Source: Trebouxia sp. TZW2008
Taxonomy: Eukaryota; Chlorophyta; Trebouxiophyceae; Trebouxiales; Trebouxiaceae
Direction: 5' to 3'
DNA: 64,000 bases
Assembly: GCA_002118135.1 (NCBI GenBank)
Contig: BDIU01000409.1
Span: 1-64,000, forward strand
Positions 47,191-58,600 of the stretch are shown in pieces; positions within the stretch are counted from its first letter, which is position 1, and the number at the start of each line of letters is the position of its first letter. The translations under genes were made by a program, and so were the position numbers. The notes beneath the pieces were generated by a model, which worked only from the letters and a program-made list of their open reading frames with translations, had not been told where the DNA came from and searched no databases.

Positions 47191-50100
47191 ATGGCCTCGA
47201 TTCTGTGAGTTGTCAAACAGCTGATCACACATCCAATCTTCATTCAGGTCAGTCAGTTGTTCCGGGAGCGACACGTTTGTCGCGGTTCTTTGCAAGGCCC
47301 ACGAGGGACCACCATCAACAGCAACGCAAGCGCAAAGGTAATCCCGGGATGTTATAAGCTGCAGTCTGCATTCAGCCCACTTTCAGAAGTGCTAGGACGA
47401 CCATAGCACGCATTTGTAGGACCCAGAGCAGCAAAAGCAGAGCAGGATCCCGTCAAAGGCAAGGAGCAGCAGATCAACTTCTCTGACAGATCACGCAGAG
47501 GCCCTGTTTCAACAGGTACTTGTTTTGCAGAGCATGTCATTCATTGTCAGCGCCAAAGCAGCATTTGACTTGCACAATTGGATGCAGGAGATTATCAGGC
47601 TGGGGATGTGTTGGGCGGCAAATACACTGTAGTTGAGACTCTTGGGCGTGGTAGTAGTGGAGTGACATACAAGGTGCTCTTTGACTGAGCTTCTCAGCAG
47701 CACAAAGCAATTGTACATGCGTGTCTGTATGCATTGAGCATATTTGGGCTGATGAGGATCCTGCACTGGAAACTTGAGTGCACCAGCTTTTTTGATGATG
47801 AAGTTCCTTTACCATAGGTTACGTGATACACTTTGCATGCATACAGTGGTCATCAGTGTACACTGGCAGTTTGCCTGACCGGAAGGCCAGCATGCATGCA
47901 GTCCAGCATCACACATTTGGTATCAAGAATTAGTCATGTGACAGCAGCTCTTGGCTGCGGAATGCCCAGGCCAGGTATGCATAACTTGAATCACATCATG
48001 CACATGCAGTTATCTTGTAGGGCAGACAAGCCTCAGTCCGCAAAGTCCGCAAGGACTGCACGCATGCATACACACATACAGTCGCAGCATATAAGCCCGT
48101 GCATTGCATCGATTGCAGTCAATCAGTCTGAAGCACATTGTGTCACAGGCTGCATGCAGTCTGCTGACTGTCTAAAGTGAACTGTCTTTCCAGGCAAGTG
48201 ATGCGGATGGCAAATTGGTGGCTGTCAAGGCGCTGTCCCTGCAGAGCATGCAGGACTGGAAGCAGCTCGACTTGTTTGAGAGGGAGGCGCAAACCTTGAA
48301 GCAGCTGCAGCACCCAGGCATTCCGCAGTATGTGGCAGACTTTGAGGATGACACAGACAAAGACCGTGGCTACTTCCTTGTACAGGCAAGACATTCAGCA
48401 CAGACTGTCAGAAACGTGGCTTGCATAGGAGCCTCTTGCCTCTGTTGTTCACAATCATGGGCAGAAGTCTGCAGCATGCAATAATGTGTACCAAGGTACA
48501 CATAGCTGATGAGTAAGAGCTCGACCTTTCCCCCAGTGTCACGCAGCGGCATGCTTAGTCTTCAGAAATCATTGTGCAAGGATTGGTTGTTAGACCTGTT
48601 CTATTTTCTGTCTGCACTTTTCAACATCATCAAGCCCTTGCAGCGTTCTATGCGTATTCATACAGCGTGCAGTGTTGCAGGATTTGGCACAAGGCAAGTC
48701 ACTGGCAGAGCTGGTCAAAGTTGGTTGGCGGGCTGATGAAGCTGAAGTAACTCGCATTGCAAAGGAGCTGCTGAACATCCTGGACTACTTGGCGTCTCGG
48801 CGCCCAGCTGTCACCCACAGGTGCCCTACTCTCCTCTGCAGCTCTGTTTACTGCTCAGCATATTGTCGTGTGTCTATCAAGGAGCAATAGCTGTTACTGT
48901 CAGAGTGTGCACCATCAGGTCGTTGTTGCAGGCATGATCACCCTTTGTTGCAGGAACAGTCCTGTATGCAGCTTATGTCCTTGCAGGGTTCACAACTGCA
49001 AGTTCTACCTCAACACCCCGATTGCCACGTCTCAACGTTCACCATTATGTCTTGCAAGCCTTGCTCACACCAAATAGCCCAGCTATTGTTTCAAGCACGC
49101 AGGCATACGCCGCAAGGTTTGTAGAATATTGATATGTCAGTCTGATGTGGGGCAGTGCAGGGATGTAAAGCCGGAAAATATTGTGTTGGAAGGCGGCAAA
49201 GCAGGAGGGCGAGTGTATCTGGTGGACTTTGGTGGGGTCCAGGCTGCTGCCATGAATCAGGACTTTGGAAGCACCATCATAGGTGAGTGAAGCCCTTGGC
49301 TGCACAGCACTGAAAAGGGTTCATTCAGTGTTGATGTGCTTTGCATACATGAGCATGCTGATATGCATGGTTTTAATGTTCAGCAATGGTGCTGCTCTAC
49401 ATAAAATACCTCACTTAGCAAAACCCAATTCACAATCTGCTATTATCAGCATCCAGCTGATGACTGTTTACTAAAACAAATGTCACCTTTGCCCTTGTTG
49501 GCAGAAATTCATTTTGGTGGCAATGCATACAGTCACATTATTCTCTATGTGAAGCCCCTCACAGGCAATTGACCACGCAGCTTACAACCCAAGATGTACT
49601 AATTGTTGCTACCTGTAACTTGTGTAACCTACAGATCTTACTTCTGGCAGGTACATATGGGTACATGGCGCCTGAGCAGTTCAGGGGTGCAGCACAACCT
49701 GCTTCTGACCTGTACGCTCTGGGTGGTACCCTGCTATACCTGCTCTCAGGTACCTCTTTGACAAGCATATTGCTCTAGCTCAGTCCAGCTGTGACCTTGC
49801 AACCTATATCTTCCCTCAGCATCACTGCTCGACACATCTACAAATGTGCATCAAATCGGCTTCTGTGGCTGCCAGTTTTCGGTGACCTACAGTATTTGCT
49901 GCATAGTGAATACAAACTGTAAGACAGGCTCGCATAAGAACCAGCTTGCCAGCCTTCTATGCTGTGCAAAGTCAGCATGTGCCGTCATGACTTGTGTCAA
50001 CGATGCAGGCAAGCCGCCTAGTGCATTTCCACAGGACAGGCTGCATATTGACTTCAGTCAGGAAGTCAACATTGGGCGTAAGCTGGCAGCCACTGTTGAT

Positions 50101-51137
50101 GGCTTGCTGGAACCATTGGTTGAGGACAGGCTCACTGCTGCTGAGGCACTTGACATGCTGACTGAGGATGTTGAGCAACCCCAAGCATCCTCCAGTGCCA
50201 AAGACAGGTCATCCATGGACCATTCTGCTGATTGCCTGAGCTGTTTGAGCATGACGCATAATGTCATGCAGAACAGACTGCATATCTGTACAAGCTGGAC
50301 AACTTTCGCAGATTTCCGCAAGCACTTGTGTGTAGAGTGGCATCAGCTTGTGCAGCTGTGTGTTGACTGCAAAGTGTGAAGTGCAGGCAAGATGTAGGTG
50401 GTCGCATCAAACTTCGCCAGCCAGCAGGGAGCAGATGCAAAGTGATTAGGCAAGGCACCAAGCTTTCAGTGGAGATACCACCAGCTAAGCTGGGCTCTGA
50501 GCAAGCCTACACAGGCGTCTTTGCTCTTGCCTGGAATGCATTTGTGGCCTACTGGACAGTTGGTGCACTGGCAAGCGGAGGCATCATATTTGCCCTGTTC
50601 TCTTTGCCATTCTGGTTTGCTGGAGCAACACTGGGGAAGTCAGCTTTGGCAAGATCTTTGATACGGGAGAACTTAGATATAGGACGGCAGAAATGGCAGA
50701 TGTCACAGCAGCTTTCGTTTCTGAAAGCTGGCAAACCTGCAGTGAAGGGCAATCCAGCAGGCAAAGATTTTGGTGGCCGCACAAAGGATTTGTCAGGAGC
50801 TTCAATGGTCACGTCTGGCTTTGTCAATGGCATCGAGACAACGCATATTCAGCTGATGGAGGGTATAAATCTACACATCATTGGTGAAGGCCTGTCAAAA
50901 GCAGAGCAAGTCTGGTTGACGTCTGCTATCAATGAGCACTTGAAACGATTAGGCAATGATGTTTCAGAGGCCAGTGCTGCACAGGAAAGGTGGCTTCAGA
51001 GGCCTTCAGCAGAAAGGTTTATGCCTTCTGAAAACGACGCTTTTGATTTTTGGGATCAAGATATTCCCAACAGAAGGTTTTGGGACGGATTTTCTGATGA
51101 AAGCAGTGGTGATGACAACCGCAGAAACAGAAAGTAA
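47191..51137 (+). CDS. Plastid-type Ser/Thr protein kinase with membrane-spanning C-terminal domain
   Basis: Ten exons in phase give 593 residues: 47191-47204, 47248-47337, 47427-47515, 47588-47673, 48194-48385, 48681-48820, 49161-49282, 49651-49749, 50009-50207 and 50387-51137. Residues 1-50 are Ser/Ala-rich and resemble a transit peptide. Kinase motifs: LGRGSSGVTYK (near 83), VAVK Lys (near 104), HRDVKPEN (near 203), DFGG, then GYMAPEQ. The C-terminal 250 residues start GGRIKLRQPAGSRCKVIRQG and contain two hydrophobic segments (about 378-418). This architecture resembles cyanobacterial Ser/Thr kinases and their plastid descendants, so a membrane-anchored chloroplast kinase is likely. One intron begins GC (48386) rather than GT. 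Alternative ATG at 47086 is in frame. Substrates unknown. Confidence 0.82.
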
Positions 51138-51222
51138 AGCTTATTTAACTTACAATGTATGATGCTCAACAGTCCAACAGATGCTTCAGGCAGCAAGTTG
51201 TTGCCAGGTTCAGCTTGTGGTT

Positions 51223-52238
51223 TTAGCATTTTTGGCAACCCTTTTTGACTAGTTGATTGCAGGCAGCCAAGCCTATCTTGCTGACTACCTCCCAGCTTCC
51301 AATCATCTGGACATCCTTGAGTTTGAAGGTCTCCCTAACTGATGATGACCCTGACTGATTGGCAGATTCATTCCCCCACCAACTACACAAGCAGCAAGCT
51401 GTAGTCATGTCACTGCTGTGCGCAGGTGCAAGCGTTACAAGCAGTTTGTTTCTGATATTTGCAGCAAAGACAGTATAGACAGTGTTGTGACAGACTTGAA
51501 TCAGCATTTGCACGACACAATTGATGACACAGACCTGCAACCTGACAAGCAGCAGCTCTGGTAGCGTACAGAGTATTTACCTTCATTTTCATCCCGCGCT
51601 GAATTGCATCCCTGTCAGCTGCCTCTAGTATACCCTGCAAGCATGCAACCAAAGCTGGCTGATGTGACAAGCCATGTTGGCAAGCACCAGCGTATAGCAA
51701 CACACCTCATTGATGACTTCATCAACAACCATACAAAGTCTGCCATAGTTGTCAAACAGAGCAGCCTCTGTGGGTTTCCGTACTGTGTCCCTCAGGCCCA
51801 AACATATAGCTCTGATAGCCTCTGCCACTGCAAGAACAGAACCAATTGCTACTGCAAATTGTTGATGCTCAGGGGAGACTGAGCAAACCAAGTGAAGGGT
51901 ATGCTTACAATTCAGCTCATCATACTCTCCAGTCCCAAGAGCGTAGAAAACCACGTCTCCCTCAAGTCGCAATGCAACGGTGCCTGCCCTGCGCAAGCCG
52001 CAGGCCTGTCAGCAGACACGCATGCTGATCAGTCACGCATGGAATGTTCTGCCTACTTGTATCTATCAGCAAATTCTGACTCTTCTGAAGCTCCTGGAAG
52101 AGCAGCTTCACTAGCTCTCTGAAATGCTGCACGGATGTCTGCCTTCTCCACGTCCGTGAACCTCAAGAAAAAGCGCTCGTATACAACGCTGCCTGCTGTT
52201 GTTGCTATCAAGAAGCACTGTATTCTGCCGCAGTCCAT
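51223..52238 (-). CDS. Longin-type adaptor small-chain protein (AP sigma / COPI zeta superfamily)
   Basis: Five minus-strand exons close in phase to 206 residues: 52238-52057, 51988-51909, 51878-51706, 51634-51581 and 51354-51223. The N-terminus MDCGRIQCFLIATTAGSVVY, then ERFFLRFTDVEK, is a longin strand-helix pattern. GTVALRLEGDVVFYALGTGEYDELN, AEAIRAICL, LFDNYGRLCMVVDEVINEG and AADRDAIQRGMKMK follow the order of the clathrin-adaptor small-chain/SNARE-like family. Such proteins are core subunits of vesicle coats (AP sigma, COPI zeta, TSET). Which complex this one joins cannot be told. A 40-residue Lys/Ser tail follows the domain. The acceptor of the last exon was chosen by phase. Confidence 0.75.
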
Positions 52239-52607
52239 GCGCAGTCACAGCATACTCTTCTGCTGTTTCAGAATGCAGCCATCGTCAGATGTGCGCGAAA
52301 CAACCACAGCTATGGACATCAGCACTGATCTCCGAGTCTGCGCAAATGCATTGCAAATTGCAACAATGTCTTGTTCTTTCAGATTCCTGTGAACTCAGTC
52401 CTCTGCTCAGTCCTCTCCCCGGCGCGCCACAGCGCTTTGATTTGACTGTTGCGCAGCGTGCCGTTGAGGCAGCTAAACAAAAGCTGGAAGTGCGCTAGAT
52501 GCTGGATTGCGATCGCAGCGGCAGCTTCCGGTGTCAACGCGCTATCACACTGTGCTGCAACATCTTCTGCTCGCGTCTCGACGGGTTGAGGAGCGACCGA
52601 TCAGCGA
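52239..52607. promoter_or_regulatory. Divergent promoter region, longin gene / low-complexity gene
   Basis: About 370 bp between two divergent ATG codons. A short open frame near 52435-52498 (RFDLTVAQRAVEAAKQKL) ends in TAG and does not join the downstream exon chain. It is GC-richer than surrounding DNA, as expected near transcription starts. Confidence 0.4.
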
Positions 52608-55600
52608 ATGCGTAGAGATCCTGACACCGATCTGCAACAGGTGCTCAACCTGTCTCTCGCGCATGCACGGCAACGACAAGTCATCGCAACTTGCTACAGC
52701 CCCGCGCAAACAGGTTGCTGAACACGTCCTGTGTTCGCGAATTGTGCGCCTCAACACCTCTGTTGCCAACAATGCGCTTGACGCTACTAATTTACACGTA
52801 ACGAATGCTCCACGCGTCTGCATCGCATTGCCTCATGGCATGCTGTAGCCTGCCTAGCAGTCGCTGGTTTGGGAGTGATCACTCCTTTCAGATCACTCCT
52901 CGATCCGAGGCACTGCCAGAAATCATGCTCACATGAAATCTTTCGCACGTTGACAGCAGGTGAAAAATGACTCAGAAGCCAAGCGAGGCATAATCAGCAG
53001 CCACCTGCCTAAATGGGCCCAAAGCTCAGCTGGCGTGAGCAAATCTCAGCACAGTCGGTTGCCAGTGCAAGGTAAACAAAAACACACTTCTTATTGTAGA
53101 CCTCTCTGTTCGGCAAGGCTGCAACAACACTAGTGTTGAATGTGCTGTTGTCCGGCAGAATGGAATTGAAATGATGCCAGATTTGACAACAGCCATTCTG
53201 TGTCCTGGTCCTTGTGGGCCTTTTTACTTAAAAGCTGTCAGTCAACGTCATTCTTGTGGTTGGTATGCTTGTAATCATGAAGCTCCTGATGCAGATGTAA
53301 CCAACAAGGTGACTGGAGCTAGGTCCAAATGGCAGACAGACAAGGTCAAACTGTATGTGCATCCAAGTGGCCAACAACAAGACATGCCTGGCCCATCATA
53401 CAGCACCCAAAGCACACCAGAAAATGGTGAGCTCTACGACATATGCATAAACAATTGCATGACCAGAGGTAGCAGATCTCAATGGGTCCCGTGCTTGCGT
53501 CAACTTGCCGAAACATGTTGTATGTCTGACACTGCACACTTTGACAGGCTGTACAATGAGTGACCATTAAAAATTAAGCACAGCAATGATCTGCAAAGCG
53601 CTGCAAAGCATAGAGTGTACATGCTTGCAGCAGCCCAAGGTGACATGCGTGGACGGTCACTAGCTTCAGGGCTGCTTTCAGCTGCTCCAACAGGATTCAG
53701 CAGTGATGCCAGGCGGGTTGTTGACAGCCTTGCTGAGCCTTGCCTGACTGGGCCAGACAGGATCCTACAAAGCCCTGCTCATGGCCAGCCCAGACTCAGC
53801 CCTGCTTCTGTTTGCCAAGGGTGATGCCCTGCTGGCTGGTTCACCCTTGCATAAGCTGTGATTGGCATGAACTCATGGCGTAAGGCAAATGTTCCTGGCA
53901 CAAAACACTATGTGATGCCCCAGCAGAATATGTGGGATTGCGTCGTAAGCTATGGCTTGCTATTGCATGCACCTGGGCGTACAGAGTGTTGCATTTGCAT
54001 TGTCTGGTCTTGGCTGGCGGGCATTCAGCTTTGAAGCATGATCAGCACTCCTGCAGAATTTTGGTGTTGTGAATCTATTTATACTGATCTCCATACATAT
54101 TACCTGCATAGTGCAAACCCTCAATAAAGGTTGGGTTGCAGGAGCAGCTGGTCAGCATTGTATGATGACAGCAGCGAGGAGGAAGAAGCAAAGGGCCTTC
54201 AAGCAGAAGCATCTCAAGCAAGCAGCCTGTCATTTCAGCCTCACAACCTGTTCAAAGAGCACTTTGCTGCTGGAACTTCGCCGACTGGCTTTGCTGCTGC
54301 CAAGGATACCCTTTCACAATCCAGATCCGTGAGACCGTCAACACAGAAGTCTGAAAGTATAGCTGCACATACAGTTGTCAATGGTCCAGCAGAGGCTTCA
54401 GATGTTGCTGCTACAGAGAATCAGCTGGAAGGTGCATATACACCAAGGTCCAGAAAGCTTTGGGAACAGCAAGCAGAGGTAAAGCTCAAAGCCAAGCACC
54501 TTTTGGCTTCTTCCCCTCGTCCCGTCAAACAGGGAGCTGAACACTCCCCAGTCAACAAACAGACGCTTGGCCAGTCTCCAGCCGGAAAACCACCACTTCC
54601 CAGGCTGCCAGGCAAAGGCTCACTGCAGCCAGCTATTGGGCTCAGACAGTCCCCTCGACATGCTTCTGGCAGCAGCAGGATCCCGTCAGCATCAGTTGTG
54701 CGGTACACAGACAGTGCCAGGTCTTCCTCAGCATCACCACCTCCTATGGCAAAGTCAAGAGCTGCGGCAGGCTTTCAGGCAGACAAGCGGTGTGGGTCAG
54801 AACCACCTGAGGCAACACTCAGCACACCCATGGTGCGCATAAACTATTCACCATGTGCTTACACGGGAACTTGATGGCACAAATCTCATGATAGAAAAGT
54901 CATTGACAGCATGCCCTTCCAACAAGACAGCTGCAATTGTCACACCACTACTGAAGCATCAGATTAAGCAGTTGACACGTTGTCTCAGGAGCTGTTGCAC
55001 CTGCAAGGGGCTGCATATGGCATGCTGTGCTTGTTGTTGCCAGCATAAAAAGGTGTTTGAGAATGCTGTGCAGACAGGAAGGCGTGGCAGGCTGAGCGCA
55101 GGCAAGGGCTTGGCATCTCAGCTTGACAGCATGCAGGCTCAGCTTGCTGACCTGGACGCCATGTGGACAGCTGTCAATGGACCCAAGCCGGATGCCTCAT
55201 CAGGACAGAAGGGCAGCAACAGCATTCAGGTATTGACTGGCGCAGCGGCCAAATGCAAGCACAGCAAACATAGCACATACAAAGACAGCTGAGCGCTGCG
55301 TTGAACATGTATAGTATTTGTGCAATAGGCCACGAAGCCATTCTGTGCACGCTGAATATTAGCCAGCGTGCTTAGAGTGGCCGCTGGCTAATAGTAGCCA
55401 GAAATGCAGGCTGTCGTTGGTCGACAAAAGTAAGCTTGCCTGAAAAAGTGCAGATATCAAGCTCAGTTGTTGAATGTGTGCAGTGCTTGACCGTCATCTG
55501 TAGGGCTACTGAGCCAATGTAGTCTGACAATACGCAATGTGCGCACAAATGTTTCTTGATGTAAAAATGCTTCAGGCTGCAAGTGAGGATGTCAAACAGC

Positions 55601-58600
55601 GCAGCAAAACCTCAGCCAGTTGCACGCAGGCTGCAGCAGCAACCAAACTACCTCTTGCTCCTCAAGCTAGACATGCTGAGAACTCCGCTCTGCCTCACAA
55701 GACATCCAGCAAGCAATCAGCGCTTGTCAAGCCTGCTGCGCCATCTTCCAACAACCCAGCAATGATGGCATCATCACGCTTCCCAGGCTTTGCTGTCAAG
55801 CCATCACAGAATACTGCAGTGTCTTGTGTGGAGCTCGTGAGGGGGAATGGCATCCCACTGAAGGATCATGAAGCTGTCCCAGGCTTGGAAGCACCAATTC
55901 AGAGCCCTGAGGTCACCCTGCATGGTCAGTCAGCTGCAAGGATCATCTGTGTTGCTGTCCCTTGCTTGGCCCTGATGCGTGCCCCTGAGTTTTGTGATCA
56001 CCCTGCACATTCAGTCAGCTGCAGACGTTCTCTACACCATGTCTGTGATGGCTACAGGCCCTCAAACTTGCTGATCAATAACTGTGCCTATGAGTTTGCT
56101 AGGTCATGACTAGCTGTCTCCCTGCTGGCATGCAATCAGCTGTACGCAGTTCTTGTCAGAGACAGATGTGTTGAGAGCTGGCAATTTGCAAAATGTCATG
56201 TCAGCCTGCATGACAGCTAGACACTGCTTATGAGACTTGACGCAACTGCCACATAAGTATGTCATGACTCGAATGCAAGTTGTCTTTGTTGCGGCCACAC
56301 ATGCTCATTGGAACTAAGTTTAGCCCTGTGTCAATAAATGGCATTCCTGACTGCAGGTCATTTGCATCAGCCCAGTCGCAAAAGGGCTTCTGCAGTCAGC
56401 AGCAGCATGACCTTGCCACCAGGTGTCAGGCAGCAGGCAACCTCTTATGCACAGCTGCAGCGCTTGCGACAGAACTCTTTGCGCCATAGCACTGGCAACT
56501 TAAGGAATGCTGTTGCCAGTACAGCTAAAGCCGCCGCTGCAGGCTCAAAAGCTGATGAGGCGCAAGGTGCTCAGAATACAGAGCAGGCAGATGCCGCAGC
56601 GCCCTCTGAGGTCAGTCTGCTGATACATGACAAGCCAGTGCTGTGCGCATTTATCATGCAATGTCAAAATGTTTGGACGGCATGCTACAAAAACAACATG
56701 TTACTGACTAGGCAGTGTAACCAAGAGTGGTCACGGAAGTAGAAGAAGCTTTCTTGTCTTGTACCTTGCTGCGTTGTCAGCCAAGACCAGGACATGTGCA
56801 AAGGGGGTGGTAGATGTATATAATGCGCCCAGCGTATCATACATGTAGACTGCCAGGGTCAACTTTGATGTACAACCCCCCAACCAAAACGTGTGTGTCA
56901 CAGGTCATAGCATCATCTGCAGCAGCTGCCAGTCCTGCAGCACAGGCACAGGGCCCCCAAAACCTGTCTCCCTTCAGCAGCAAATCACCAAATGGCCAGC
57001 TTCAAGCTTTGCAACACATGTTTCAGGCTTTGCCCCAGCGCCACAGCAAACAGCTTCAGGCCCATGCACAGCCCTCTGGAATAGTTGCTGCACAGCGCAC
57101 CCATCTGCACCTTCAAAGCTTTCAGGCTGAGATAGCTTCAGCAAGCAGTCAGCCAGCGCATAGCAGAGCAACAAATGCCAGCAGCCGTGGTGCAAGAGAT
57201 AGCTTCAGGCTGTCATTTTCACCCACTGGCATCCCCTGTGTGGTGTCAGCTTCAGACCAGCAGGCTAACGACCATAGCGACAAAGCCAATACCAGCTTGG
57301 CCAGGTCTCGACAGGGCGCCTCAGCAGTACATGAAGTTGAAGTGGCTACAGCAGTCAAGCATGCATCACAGCTTGATGCGCCATGTGATCAGCTGCCACT
57401 GTTAAGAAGCCCTGATCTGGCTGTGCCTGACTTGCCATCAGCTGGGAAGGCCTCAACTCAGCATCAGCCTGAGGCAGATGAAGCCATCTTGCCAGCTGCT
57501 GCGCTGCATGTTGTAACGCCTTCTCCTGCGTCCTTGGACGGCAGCACAGTTAGGACAGAGCAAGCACTTGACAAAACCCTCTCTTTTCACAGTGATACGT
57601 CAGCTAAAAGCAGGGACATGGCTCAGCCTTCCGCTGGTGCATCAAAGTCACAAGACGCCAATGTCAGCATATCACATGACAAGAGGCAGGCAGAACAGCC
57701 AACAGCAAAGTCAGCTGACAGCGAGTCTTTGCAGAAGGAGGAGTCGCCAACTGCAAGTCATGACACACCTTCAAGCGCTGTCAATATGGACAACAGCAGC
57801 GTTGAAGCAGCTGTAGCTGTTGATCTGTCAGCATCAAACACATCAGCTTCAACACCGATGCTTGCTTGGCTAAGAGCTTTGGGCAGCCCAGGCTCTGTAT
57901 TGATGCCAGAGCTGACTCCTGTGACCAGCAGCACTCAGCAGCCCTTGCCTCATCAGGCAACTCCTCCACACCCAGCAGCAGCAGCAGCAGAGACCACTCC
58001 ACCTGCTTCAGAAAGGCATGAGCCTGTTGCATACAGCAGTCCAGCAGCAACTGCCAAGACTGCAGCGACTTCCAAGACTGCAAGCGCTGAGACAGATGCG
58101 GTTCTACCACAAGCGCCCTTGCATGCACAGCCTCAGCAAGTGCGTTCAGAACTGCTGACAGCACAGAGGTTGTCAGGACCAGAGGAGGTTGCGCCACAAC
58201 AGCACACACCCTTGCAGGCACAGTCTCAAAAAGCACTTGCAGCGCTGCTAAATTCACAGAAGAGATCAGAAGCAAGGAAAGGTCGATTAGCTCAAGCTCA
58301 AGCTGGAACACCAACACCGGGACTGAAGCAGGCTACCCCAGGCATGGGCCCCCTTACTGGCTTCAGTGGGTTGACTACACCAGCCTCTGCTGCTGAAATG
58401 AACAGGTGCTGCAATTATGCTCACATGCAGATACAGCGCCAAACGCTGCAGTGTAACAGTGATATTGTGCTGAGATGTGCGCTGAGCTTTGTTCCAGTAG
58501 CTACGCCCATGTGATATAGACGTCTTGCAAGCTGCTGACACAGACTGTTGCAGCTTATTGCTGCACTGGTCGGCAACTACTTAATCTTCTTGTTGCAGTC

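Noticed and set aside
53171..53563. 130-residue plus-strand open frame inside the second intron of the low-complexity gene
   Set aside because: It lacks recognisable domains and is not needed for the phase-consistent exon chain. An extra exon cannot be fully excluded.
54421..54708. Antisense open frame of 95 residues
   Set aside because: Shadow of the exon 54142-54832 of the low-complexity gene.
57781..58317. 178-residue antisense open frame
   Set aside because: It is the complement of the Ser/Ala/Gln-rich exon 56904-58405. GCA/CAG-rich coding leaves the opposite strand open by composition, and no motif or splice logic supports it.
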